DNA from: Goekera deserti
GTDB taxonomy: Bacteria > Actinomycetota > Actinomycetes > Mycobacteriales > Geodermatophilaceae
Length of the DNA stretch: 58,159 nucleotides
Assembly (NCBI RefSeq): GCF_010685995.1
Contig: NZ_JAAGWK010000038.1
Location: 1 to 58,159 of the forward strand
Direction of reading: 5' to 3'
Within the stretch, counting starts at the first letter, position 1, and every line of letters begins with the position of its first letter. The notes beneath the pieces are model-generated. The model worked only from the letters and a program-made list of their open reading frames with translations, did not search any database and was not told the DNA's origin. This document shows, in pieces, positions 8,242-14,640 of this stretch. Made by a program: the position numbers and the translations under genes.

Positions 8242-9672
8242 TCAGACGGCCGCGGCGCGCGCCGCGGCCGCGAGAGCCGCCAGTGCGCCGGTGAAGCACT
8301 CCGGCGGCGGCTGCACGAGACCGGCCCCCACCTGCCCCGTGCCGGCGACGCGACCGGCCATGCCGGTGTTGATCTGCGGCAGCCAGCCCGTGCGTGCCAC
8401 CGCGACGACGTCGATGCCGGTCGGCGCGCCACGGAAGCCGAGCACCGGGATCGCCATGGCCGGGTTCTCGGCCAGCGTGATCTGGTACATCCGCTCGGTC
8501 GTGGCCAGCGCGTCGGGCACGGTTCCGCCGACGAAGCGCACGATCGCCGGCGCCGCGGCCATCGAGAAGCCGCCGACGCCGTAGGTCTCCATGATCGCCG
8601 AGTCGCCGATGTCGGGGTTGGCGTCGTCGGGGCCGTAGTCGCCGAGGAACAGCCCCACCGGGGTCTGGGCGGGGCCGGTGAACCACCGGCCGCCGGTGCC
8701 GGCGGTCTGGATGCCGAACTCGGTGCCGTTGCGGGCCAGCACGGTGACCATCGTCGACCCGGGGACGTCGCGGGCGGCGTCCATCGCGAGCTTGGCCGTG
8801 GGCATGCCGAGGTTGAGGAAGAAGTGCTCGTTGCCGCCGATGAAGCGCAGCACGGCACCGATGTCGGACGCCGGGGCGTCGACCTCGACGATCGCCGGGG
8901 ACAGCTCGCGCAGGGTCATCAGCGAGCCGGCCCGGTTGCGGTTGTGGCCCTCGTCGCCCATCTGCAGCATCTGGGCGAGCACGCCCTTCACGTCGAGCGG
9001 GTCCTCGGCCCGGCTCCGCACCGCGCGCTGCAGCACCGGCCCGAGCGTGCGGGTCATCCAGTGCAGCCGGTCGACGACCTCGGCGGAGTAGGCGCCCATC
9101 CGCAGCACCTTGCCCAGGCCCTCGTTCAGCGAGCTGAAGGCCCGGCCGCCGTGCACCGGGTCCTCCAGGCACCACATCCACATCGACGGGCTGACCACCC
9201 CGGCCATCGGGCCCACCGTCCGGTGGTGGTGGCACGGGTCGAAGGCGACCTCGCCGGCTGCCAGCATCCGCTCGGCCGCCGCGGCGTCATCGGCCCAGCC
9301 CTCGAAGAGGCAGGCGCCGATGAACGCCCCGCGCATCGGTCCGGACGCGGTCTCCCAGCTCAGCGGCGGGCCGGAGTGCAGCAGGGTGCGCTCGGGCAGG
9401 TCGAGCACCTCGCGCGCGGGGAGCACGTCGGTGAGCACCGACCCCGCGGCGAGCACGCGCTCCACCGCCGTCCGGTTGGCGGTGGCCCGGCGGGGGTCCA
9501 GGGCGAGCACGGTCAGGTCGTCGGCGTCCCCGAGGGTGGGCGGCCGCCACTCGACGTCGGTGACGGACACCCCCTGGGTGCGCAGGGCGTCGGAGAAGAC
9601 CCCGACGCCGGCCGCCACCACCTGCGGCGGTGCGGCCAGCAGGCCGCCGAGCGGCCCGGTCACGGGGGTCAC
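8242..9672 (-). CDS. DUF1116 (YlbE/AllG) protein, putative transcarbamylase subunit
   Basis: This 476-residue protein matches the DUF1116 family (E. coli YlbE, renamed AllG). Recognisable stretches are FDPCHHHRTVGPMAGV, MGDEGHNRNRAGS, GGNEHFFLNLGM and ARNGTEFGIQ. In E. coli, FdrA, YlbE and YlbF together form oxamic transcarbamylase, which splits oxalurate with phosphate into oxamate and carbamoyl phosphate in anaerobic allantoin use. The GTG start overlaps the fdrA stop by 4 nt (GTGA), so the two are translationally coupled. No YlbF-like (DUF2877) gene is in the operon; its place is taken by a PP2C phosphatase. The substrate is probably the product of the neighbouring ring-opening hydrolase (inference). 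Confidence 0.9.
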   Translation of the reverse strand: MTPVTGPLGGLLAAPPQVVAAGVGVFSDALRTQGVSVTDVEWRPPTLGDADDLTVLALDPRRATANRTAVERVLAAGSVLTDVLPAREVLDLPERTLLHSGPPLSWETASGPMRGAFIGACLFEGWADDAAAAERMLAAGEVAFDPCHHHRTVGPMAGVVSPSMWMWCLEDPVHGGRAFSSLNEGLGKVLRMGAYSAEVVDRLHWMTRTLGPVLQRAVRSRAEDPLDVKGVLAQMLQMGDEGHNRNRAGSLMTLRELSPAIVEVDAPASDIGAVLRFIGGNEHFFLNLGMPTAKLAMDAARDVPGSTMVTVLARNGTEFGIQTAGTGGRWFTGPAQTPVGLFLGDYGPDDANPDIGDSAIMETYGVGGFSMAAAPAIVRFVGGTVPDALATTERMYQITLAENPAMAIPVLGFRGAPTGIDVVAVARTGWLPQINTGMAGRVAGTGQVGAGLVQPPPECFTGALAALAAAARAAAV

Positions 9673-11177
9673 GAGGCGGCTCCCAGCAGGGTGAGCGCGT
9701 GCCGGGTGGCCGCGGCGTTGGAGGCGAAGACGGCCGCGCCGGCACCGGCCAGGGCGTCGGCCTGGCGGGACCAGCACTGCGGGTCGGCCTCGGTGCCGAC
9801 CAGCGCGACGACGACCGGGAAGGGTGCCCCGGACAGCACCGGGACGAGCGTGACGGAGGGGTCCGGGTCGGCGCCGTGACCGAGCACCACGTCCAGCAGC
9901 AGCACCGCCGGCTCCCCGGAGGCGGCCAGCCCGGCGACCGCCTCCAGCCGCAGGGCGGGGTCGATCATCGGGTGCGCCCGGCCGACCGTGAGGGCGTCGT
10001 CGCCGAAGTCGACGACGACGTGGCCGCGCGCGGCGTGGTCGGTGCCCCAGTCCAGGGCGGGGTCGAGCTCGGGCCGCAGCGGCGTGTTCGACCGGACGTC
10101 GCCGAGCGTCGCCGCCGCCAGCAGCATGGCCTCGTCGGCCAGGGTGCCGCCGGAGTAGAAGCCCTTGAGCACCGCACCCGGCGCGGCCGTGCCCTGCCCC
10201 GGCCGGGACGGCCAGGCCGGCACGTCGACGCCCAGGTCGCCCAGCAGCGCCTCGACGGCGGCCGTGAGGTCCGGGCTGTCCGCCGACAGCACCGCGGACC
10301 GGACCGGGGTGGCCAGGCCGGCGGCGGCCTCGGCGACGGCCTCAGCGACCGACGGGGCCGGCGGCTTGGAGACCAGCAGCACCCGCTCGGTGGCCGGGTC
10401 GGCGTCCAGGGCGGCCAGCGCGTCCAGGGTGGCCAGGCCGCCCACCGCGGCGGACAGGTCGCGCCCGCCGACGCCGAGCACGTGGGAGACCCCGACGCCG
10501 GCGGCGTCGAGCAGGCAGCTGACCTGCTGGGCGCCGGTGCCCGAGGCGGCCACCAGGCCCACCGGCCCGGGACGCACCACGTTGGCGAAGCCGAGGGCCA
10601 CCCCGGAGACGATCGCGGTGCCGCAGTCCGGGCCCATGACCAGCACGCCCGCCCGGCGGGCCGCCTGCTTGAGGCCGACCTCGTGCTCGACCGGCACCCC
10701 GTCGGAGAAGACCAGCACGCTGCGGCCGGCGGCGACCGCGTCCAGGGCCTCGGCCACCGCGTACGGCCCGGGCACGCTGACGACGGCGAGCACCGAGGCG
10801 TCCGGGGCGGCGTCGTCGAGCGCGGCGCCGACCGTCCGCACCGGCACGGCGCCGGCCGTGCCGGTGGACCGTTCCCGGTGGGCGAGGGCCGCCTCGACGG
10901 CGGCCAGCGCGGCGGCGAGGGCCTCGTCGTCCCGGGCGCGGACGGCGATCAGCAGCTGCTCGGGCGAGGCGTCGCCGTCGGGGGCGAGGCCCATCGAGGC
11001 GGCCAGCTCGAGGTTCAGCGGGGTGGCCATGGCGACCAGCACCGCCGTGACGCCGTCGCCCGAGCCGGCGTCCCGGCTCACCTGCATCAGCCGGACCGAG
11101 TCGGCGTAGACGCCGCTGCGCAGCGACACGTGCCGGACACCGTCCGAGATGTCCGGGGTGGTCGTGGGGGCGCTCAC
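9669..11177 (-). CDS. fdrA: FdrA-family acyl-CoA-synthetase-like protein (transcarbamylase subunit)
   Basis: The protein (502 aa from GTG 11177) resembles FdrA, which looks like fused succinyl-CoA synthetase subunits: a Rossmann-like N-terminal half, then MGPDCGTAIVSG, a glycine-rich stretch GLVAASGTGAQQ and GVGGRDLSAAVGG. FdrA (AllF) is the partner of YlbE in oxamic transcarbamylase. The GTG at 11177 is chosen because TAGCGT (11191-11186) lies 8 nt upstream, a leaderless start; an in-frame ATG at 11204 is the alternative but would lie upstream of that -10. It is the first gene of the fdrA-DUF1116-PP2C operon and divergent from the NCS2 permease operon. Confidence 0.9.
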   Translation of the reverse strand: MSAPTTTPDISDGVRHVSLRSGVYADSVRLMQVSRDAGSGDGVTAVLVAMATPLNLELAASMGLAPDGDASPEQLLIAVRARDDEALAAALAAVEAALAHRERSTGTAGAVPVRTVGAALDDAAPDASVLAVVSVPGPYAVAEALDAVAAGRSVLVFSDGVPVEHEVGLKQAARRAGVLVMGPDCGTAIVSGVALGFANVVRPGPVGLVAASGTGAQQVSCLLDAAGVGVSHVLGVGGRDLSAAVGGLATLDALAALDADPATERVLLVSKPPAPSVAEAVAEAAAGLATPVRSAVLSADSPDLTAAVEALLGDLGVDVPAWPSRPGQGTAAPGAVLKGFYSGGTLADEAMLLAAATLGDVRSNTPLRPELDPALDWGTDHAARGHVVVDFGDDALTVGRAHPMIDPALRLEAVAGLAASGEPAVLLLDVVLGHGADPDPSVTLVPVLSGAPFPVVVALVGTEADPQCWSRQADALAGAGAAVFASNAAATRHALTLLGAAS

Positions 11178-11185
11178 CCGGCGGG

Positions 11186-11191
11186 ACGCTA
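11186..11191 (-). promoter_or_regulatory. Leaderless -10 box of fdrA
   Basis: TAGCGT on the minus strand ends 8 nt before the GTG at 11177. There is no convincing -35, which is common for this promoter class. Confidence 0.5.
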
Positions 11192-11281
11192 CCGGAGTCG
11201 CCATCCCGGCGGTGGGTGGTCGGCGGGCCGGAGATCGTCCGGCGGGGCGGCACCCGGACCGCAAGGGAGTGCGCGGTAGGC

Positions 11282-11301
11282 GAGTCCCGGTTCAGGGACT
11301 C
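11282..11301. promoter_or_regulatory. Inverted repeat in the fdrA/permease divergent region
   Basis: The 320-bp divergent region (11178-11497) has no gene. It holds two dyads: a perfect 7-bp inverted repeat (GAGTCCC, 6-nt spacer, GGGACTC) here, and a perfect 14-bp palindrome CGCCGACGTCGGCG at 11353-11366. Either could be an operator for co-ordinated control of the two catabolic operons, or a leader hairpin. No regulator gene is adjacent, so the assignment is inference. Confidence 0.4.
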
Positions 11302-11497
11302 CGTGTTCGGATCGTGATCAGCCGACGCACAGATGTGACACCGGGGTACTTCCGCCGACGTCGGCGCGGGTGCCACAGTGACGCCTCCGGTGGCGAGCAG
11401 CTCCCGCCGGAGGCCCGGCACCCCTCCGGGCACCACCCCCGCCGCACCGGCGTCGGGTCCCCCACAGTGTCCGTGCAGCGGTACGAGGAGTTCGGCG

Positions 11498-13060
11498 ATG
11501 GCGTTCGGGTGGAAGCTCTACGGCGACGGCAGGACCCCACCCCCCGGTGAGTCGGTGGCCCCGGAGGAGCGGCTCTCCTGGCCGCTGACGGCGGGCATCG
11601 GTGCCCAGCACGTCGTCGCCATGTTCGGGGCGACCTTCGTCTTCCCGCTGCTCATGGGCCTGGACGCCAACCTGGCGATCATGATGAGCGGGATCGCCAC
11701 GATCCTGTTCCTGCTCATCGTGCAGGGGAAGGTGCCCAGCTACCTCGGCACCAGCGCGGCCTTCGTCGGCGGCGTGCTCGCGATCCGCAGCCAGGGCGGG
11801 GACAGCAGCGACGTCGTCGGCTCGATCCTGGTCGCCGGCGTCGTCCTGGCGCTGGTGGGGCTGGCCATCCAGGTCGCCGGGCCGCGGCTGATCAACGCGG
11901 TGCTGCCGCCCGCGGTCACCGGTGCGGTGGTCATGCTGATCGGGTTCAACCTGGCCCCGGTCGCGGCGAAGACGTACTGGCCGCAGGACCAGTGGGTGGC
12001 ACTGGCCACGATGACCTTCGTCATCGTGGTCTCGCTGGCGCTGCGCGGCTTCTGGGCCCGCATCTCCATCCTGCTGGGCCTGGTCTTCGGCTACCTGCTG
12101 TCGCTGCTGCTCGACGCCACGTCGGGTCAGCTCACCTCGGTGCTGCCGGGCCAGAACCTCACCGACGCCGACGGGAACCCGTGCGCCGCCCCGGGGCCCT
12201 ACTGCGCGGCCACGGCCTTCCCGCACGACCGCGTGAACCTGGACGCCGTGGGCCAGGCCGACTGGCTCGGGTTGCCCACCCTCACCGGCCCGAGCTTCTC
12301 GGTGAACTTCACCCTGCTCGTGCTGCCGGCCGTGATTGCGCTGGTCGCCGAGAACGCCGGCCACGTCAAGGCAGTCGGGGAGATGACCAAGCGCGACCTG
12401 GACCCGGTGCTGGGCCGCGCCGTCTTCGCCGACGGCGTCGCCACCGTGGTCGCCAGCTCCGTCGGCGGCTCGCCCACCACCACGTACGCGGAGAACATCG
12501 GGGTCATGGCCGCCACCCGGGTCTACTCGACCGCGGCGTACTACGTGGCGGCCGTGGTCGCGATCCTGCTCGGGCTGGTGCCGAAGTTCGGCGCGATCGT
12601 CAACGCCACCCCGGGTGGCGTGCTCGGCGGGATCACCGTCGTGCTCTACGGGATGATCGGCCTGCTCGGCGCCAAGATCTGGAAGGAGAACCGGGTCGAC
12701 TTCGCCAACCCGGTCCACCTGGTGCCGCTGGCCGCCGGGATCATCATCGGGATCGGCGACGTCGCCCTGCAGATCACCGACACGTTCTCGCTGTCCGGCA
12801 TCTCGCTGGGCACGATCGTCGCCGTCGCCGGCTGGCACCTGGCCCGGGTCCTGGCTCCGGCCGAGATGCGGGCCGCCCTCCGGGACGAGGGGCGCTACGT
12901 CGGCGGCACCGGCCCGGCACTGGGCAGCACCGGCAGTCACGGGGCCCCGGCCGCGGACGGTCGGGGCGGGTCCGACCCGTCCTCGCTCGACGGCCGGGAC
13001 GGACGTACCGTCGGTGGCTCCTCGTCGTCCGCTCCGTCGGAGGGACCGCACACCCGGTGA
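11498..13060 (+). CDS. NCS2-family nucleobase (uracil/xanthine) permease
   Basis: A 520-residue polytopic membrane protein of the NCS2 family (UraA/RutG/XanQ). Family features are GAQHVVAMFGATFVFP near the N-terminus, the TM3-like GTSAAFVGG, the conserved AENAGHVKAVGE with its glutamate, and SVGGSPTTTYAENIGV with the substrate-site glutamate. The ATG at 11498 has a clear GAGGAG ribosome-binding site 7 nt upstream; an upstream GTG at 11378 would add a low-complexity tail and is rejected. The C-terminal ~60 residues are hydrophilic and Gly/Ser-rich. It is the first gene of the molybdenum hydroxylase operon, its stop overlapping the next start (GTGA), so it probably imports the base that the hydroxylase oxidises. 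Confidence 0.93.
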   Translation: MAFGWKLYGDGRTPPPGESVAPEERLSWPLTAGIGAQHVVAMFGATFVFPLLMGLDANLAIMMSGIATILFLLIVQGKVPSYLGTSAAFVGGVLAIRSQGGDSSDVVGSILVAGVVLALVGLAIQVAGPRLINAVLPPAVTGAVVMLIGFNLAPVAAKTYWPQDQWVALATMTFVIVVSLALRGFWARISILLGLVFGYLLSLLLDATSGQLTSVLPGQNLTDADGNPCAAPGPYCAATAFPHDRVNLDAVGQADWLGLPTLTGPSFSVNFTLLVLPAVIALVAENAGHVKAVGEMTKRDLDPVLGRAVFADGVATVVASSVGGSPTTTYAENIGVMAATRVYSTAAYYVAAVVAILLGLVPKFGAIVNATPGGVLGGITVVLYGMIGLLGAKIWKENRVDFANPVHLVPLAAGIIIGIGDVALQITDTFSLSGISLGTIVAVAGWHLARVLAPAEMRAALRDEGRYVGGTGPALGSTGSHGAPAADGRGGSDPSSLDGRDGRTVGGSSSSAPSEGPHTR

Positions 13061-13932
13061 AGCCCGCCCCGTTCGGCTACGCCGACCCGCGCACGCTCGC
13101 CGAGGCCCTCGAGGTGCTCGGCCGCGAGGGCGAGGGCGCGAAGGTGCTGGCCGGGGGGCAGTCGCTCCTCCCGCTGCTGTCGATGCGGCTCGCCGCACCG
13201 ACCACGCTGGTGGACATCAACCGCGTCGCCGGCCTGGACTCGATCGAGTCCGGGCCGGACGGCGTCCGGGTGGGCGCCCTGGTCCGGCACGCCCGGCTGC
13301 TCGACGACGCCGCGGCCGCCGGCGTGCAGCCGCTGCTGGCCCGGGCCACGGCGAGCGTCGCCCACCCGGCGATCCGCAACCGGGGCACCACCGTCGGCTC
13401 GATCGCCCACGCCGACCCGTCGGGGGAGATGACCGCGGTGCTGGCGCTGACCGGTGGGTCGGTCACCGTGGCCACCCCGGCCGGCCGCTCGGCCGTGGGC
13501 TGGCAGGACTTCTTCGTCGGCCCGCTGGAGACCTCGGTGCACGGCCCGGCTGTCGTCGTGGACGCCTTCTTCCCCGCGCTCGCCCAGCGCTCGGGCACCG
13601 CGTTCGCCGAGCTGTCCCGCCGCCGCGGCGACTACGCCGTGTGCGGCGCCGGCGCCGTCGTCACGCTGGACGCCGACCGCCGGGTCAGCGCGGCCCGCAC
13701 CGCCTACATCTCGGTGGGTCTGGTTCCGCAGGTGCACGACCTGACCGAGGCGGTGGCCGGCCGCCCCGTCGACACCGTGGACTGGGCCGCCGCCGGTGCA
13801 CTGGCCCGCACGCTGGTCGACCCGGACACCGACCTGCACGCCAGCGCCGACTACCGCCGGCTGCTGGTGGGCGTGCTCACCGAGCGGACCCTGGCCGCCG
13901 CCGCCCTCGAAGCAACCGGGAGGACACCGTGA
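13057..13932 (+). CDS. Molybdenum hydroxylase FAD-binding subunit (CoxM/XdhB-like)
   Basis: The 291-residue protein begins VKPAPFGYADPRTLAEAL, typical of the FAD-binding medium subunit of the xanthine dehydrogenase/CO dehydrogenase family. FAD-binding motifs are AGGQSLLP (near residue 31) and the TVGGS-like TTVGSIAHADP (near residue 110). The C-terminal CO_deh_flav_C region (RRGDYAVCGAGAVV onward) is complete. It passes electrons from the iron-sulfur subunit to its acceptor. The start GTG overlaps the permease stop by 4 nt. Its own stop overlaps a GTG with a strong GGGAGG ribosome-binding site (13918-13923), which opens an 8-codon reading frame rather than the next subunit directly (see findings). 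Confidence 0.92.
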   Translation: MKPAPFGYADPRTLAEALEVLGREGEGAKVLAGGQSLLPLLSMRLAAPTTLVDINRVAGLDSIESGPDGVRVGALVRHARLLDDAAAAGVQPLLARATASVAHPAIRNRGTTVGSIAHADPSGEMTAVLALTGGSVTVATPAGRSAVGWQDFFVGPLETSVHGPAVVVDAFFPALAQRSGTAFAELSRRRGDYAVCGAGAVVTLDADRRVSAARTAYISVGLVPQVHDLTEAVAGRPVDTVDWAAAGALARTLVDPDTDLHASADYRRLLVGVLTERTLAAAALEATGRTP

Positions 13933-13955
13933 ACGCGAAGGTGACGCGCGAGTGA

Positions 13956-14035
13956 GCATCGGGGATGGGAGCTGGGGGCACCTCCCGCTTGCGGGGGACA
14001 GCGACCGAGGAGCGGAGCGAGTGCGGAACAGAGCC
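13956..14035 (+). repeat. Palindromic repeat-like element between the FAD and iron-sulfur subunit genes
   Basis: This 80-bp stretch interrupts a tightly coupled operon. It contains a hairpin (CTCCCGC, 2-nt loop, GCGGGGG) near 13982-13998 and a purine-rich GAGGAGCGGAGCGAG tract (14007-14021), a sequence style I associate with interspersed repeats in high-GC actinobacteria. If translation starts at GTG 13952, the whole element is read in frame as an N-terminal extension of the iron-sulfur subunit. No second copy is visible in this window. Confidence 0.4.
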
Positions 14036-14554
14036 ATGGGCCAGGTCGACCAGGAGCGAACCGTCTCGGCGGTCGTGAACGGCACGCCGCGGGAGTTCAC
14101 CGTGCCCGCGCGCCGGCTGCTGTCCGACGCGCTGCGGCACGACCTGGGGCTCACCGGCACGCACGTGGGCTGCGAGCACGGCGTCTGCGGCGCCTGCACG
14201 GTCCTGCTCGACGGCGTCCCGGTGCGGTCCTGCCTGGTGCTCGCCGTCCAGGTGCAGGGCGCGGCGGTGACCACCGTGGAGGGGCTGGCCCGGTCGGACC
14301 ACCAGGGCGGGGAGGTGCTGCACCCGGTCCAGGAGGCCTTCCGGGAGTGCCACGCGCTGCAGTGCGGCTTCTGCACGCCCGGCTTCCTGATGACCATCGC
14401 CGCCGGGCTGGAGGCGCGGGACCCGGCGCAGCCGGTGACCGACGACGAGGTCGAGGACATGGTCGGCGGCAACCTCTGCCGCTGCACCGGCTACGCCAAC
14501 ATCAAGAAGGCCGTGCACCACGCCGCCGCCACCATCCGCGAGGCCACCCGATGA
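14036..14554 (+). CDS. Molybdenum hydroxylase [2Fe-2S] subunit (CoxS-like)
   Basis: The 172-residue small subunit carries two [2Fe-2S] clusters: a ferredoxin-like N-terminal cluster (CEHGVCGAC followed by a distal RSC) and a helical C-terminal cluster (CGFCTPG and CRCTGY). It relays electrons from the Mo site to FAD. The family-like sequence begins at about ERTVSAVVNG, so the ATG at 14036 suffices. It lacks a ribosome-binding site, however, and an in-frame GTG at 13952, overlapping a mini-ORF stop, would add 28 residues encoded by a repeat-like element. Its own stop overlaps an ATG (ATGA) that opens the mini-ORF leading to the large subunit. Confidence 0.9.
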   Translation: MGQVDQERTVSAVVNGTPREFTVPARRLLSDALRHDLGLTGTHVGCEHGVCGACTVLLDGVPVRSCLVLAVQVQGAAVTTVEGLARSDHQGGEVLHPVQEAFRECHALQCGFCTPGFLMTIAAGLEARDPAQPVTDDEVEDMVGGNLCRCTGYANIKKAVHHAAATIREATR

Positions 14555-14640
14555 CCGGCGCGAGCGCCCAGACCCACACATTCTGTACAGAATGCGCAGC
14601 GCTTTCTGTACAGAAAGTGGGAGTCGGGGGGCGGCGGTGA
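14551..14640 (+). CDS. 29-codon mini-ORF spanning two palindromes
   Basis: An ATG overlapping the iron-sulfur subunit stop (ATGA) opens a 29-codon frame. Its TGA (14638-14640) overlaps the GTG of the large-subunit gene (GTGA). The frame consists largely of two palindromes. It resembles no protein family I know. I list it because it may keep translational coupling across an inserted repeat; whether it makes a stable peptide is unknown. Confidence 0.3.
   Translation: MTGASAQTHTFCTECAALSVQKVGVGGRR
14579..14617. repeat. Two tandem TTCTGTACAGAA palindromes
   Basis: CATTCTGTACAGAATG (14579-14594) and CTTTCTGTACAGAAAG (14602-14617) are perfect 16-bp palindromes, 7 bp apart. The same core recurs in a 26-bp perfect palindrome at 48485-48510. 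They could be regulator-binding sites or members of an interspersed palindromic repeat family. Confidence 0.75.

Noticed and set aside
6428-9235. A 935-aa phosphatase reading through from 9235
   Set aside because: Residues before about 8230 are out-of-frame translation of the DUF1116 gene; a good ribosome-binding site and the PAS start support GTG 8230.
11992-13932. A long frame fusing the permease region with the FAD subunit
   Set aside because: The upstream part is an out-of-phase shadow of the permease; the GTG at 13057 overlapping the permease stop starts the recognisable subunit.
14579-14617. SOS (LexA) boxes
   Set aside because: The core TTCTGTACAGAA does not match the actinobacterial LexA box (GAACnnnnGTTC-type), and the sites are mid-operon or between convergent genes.
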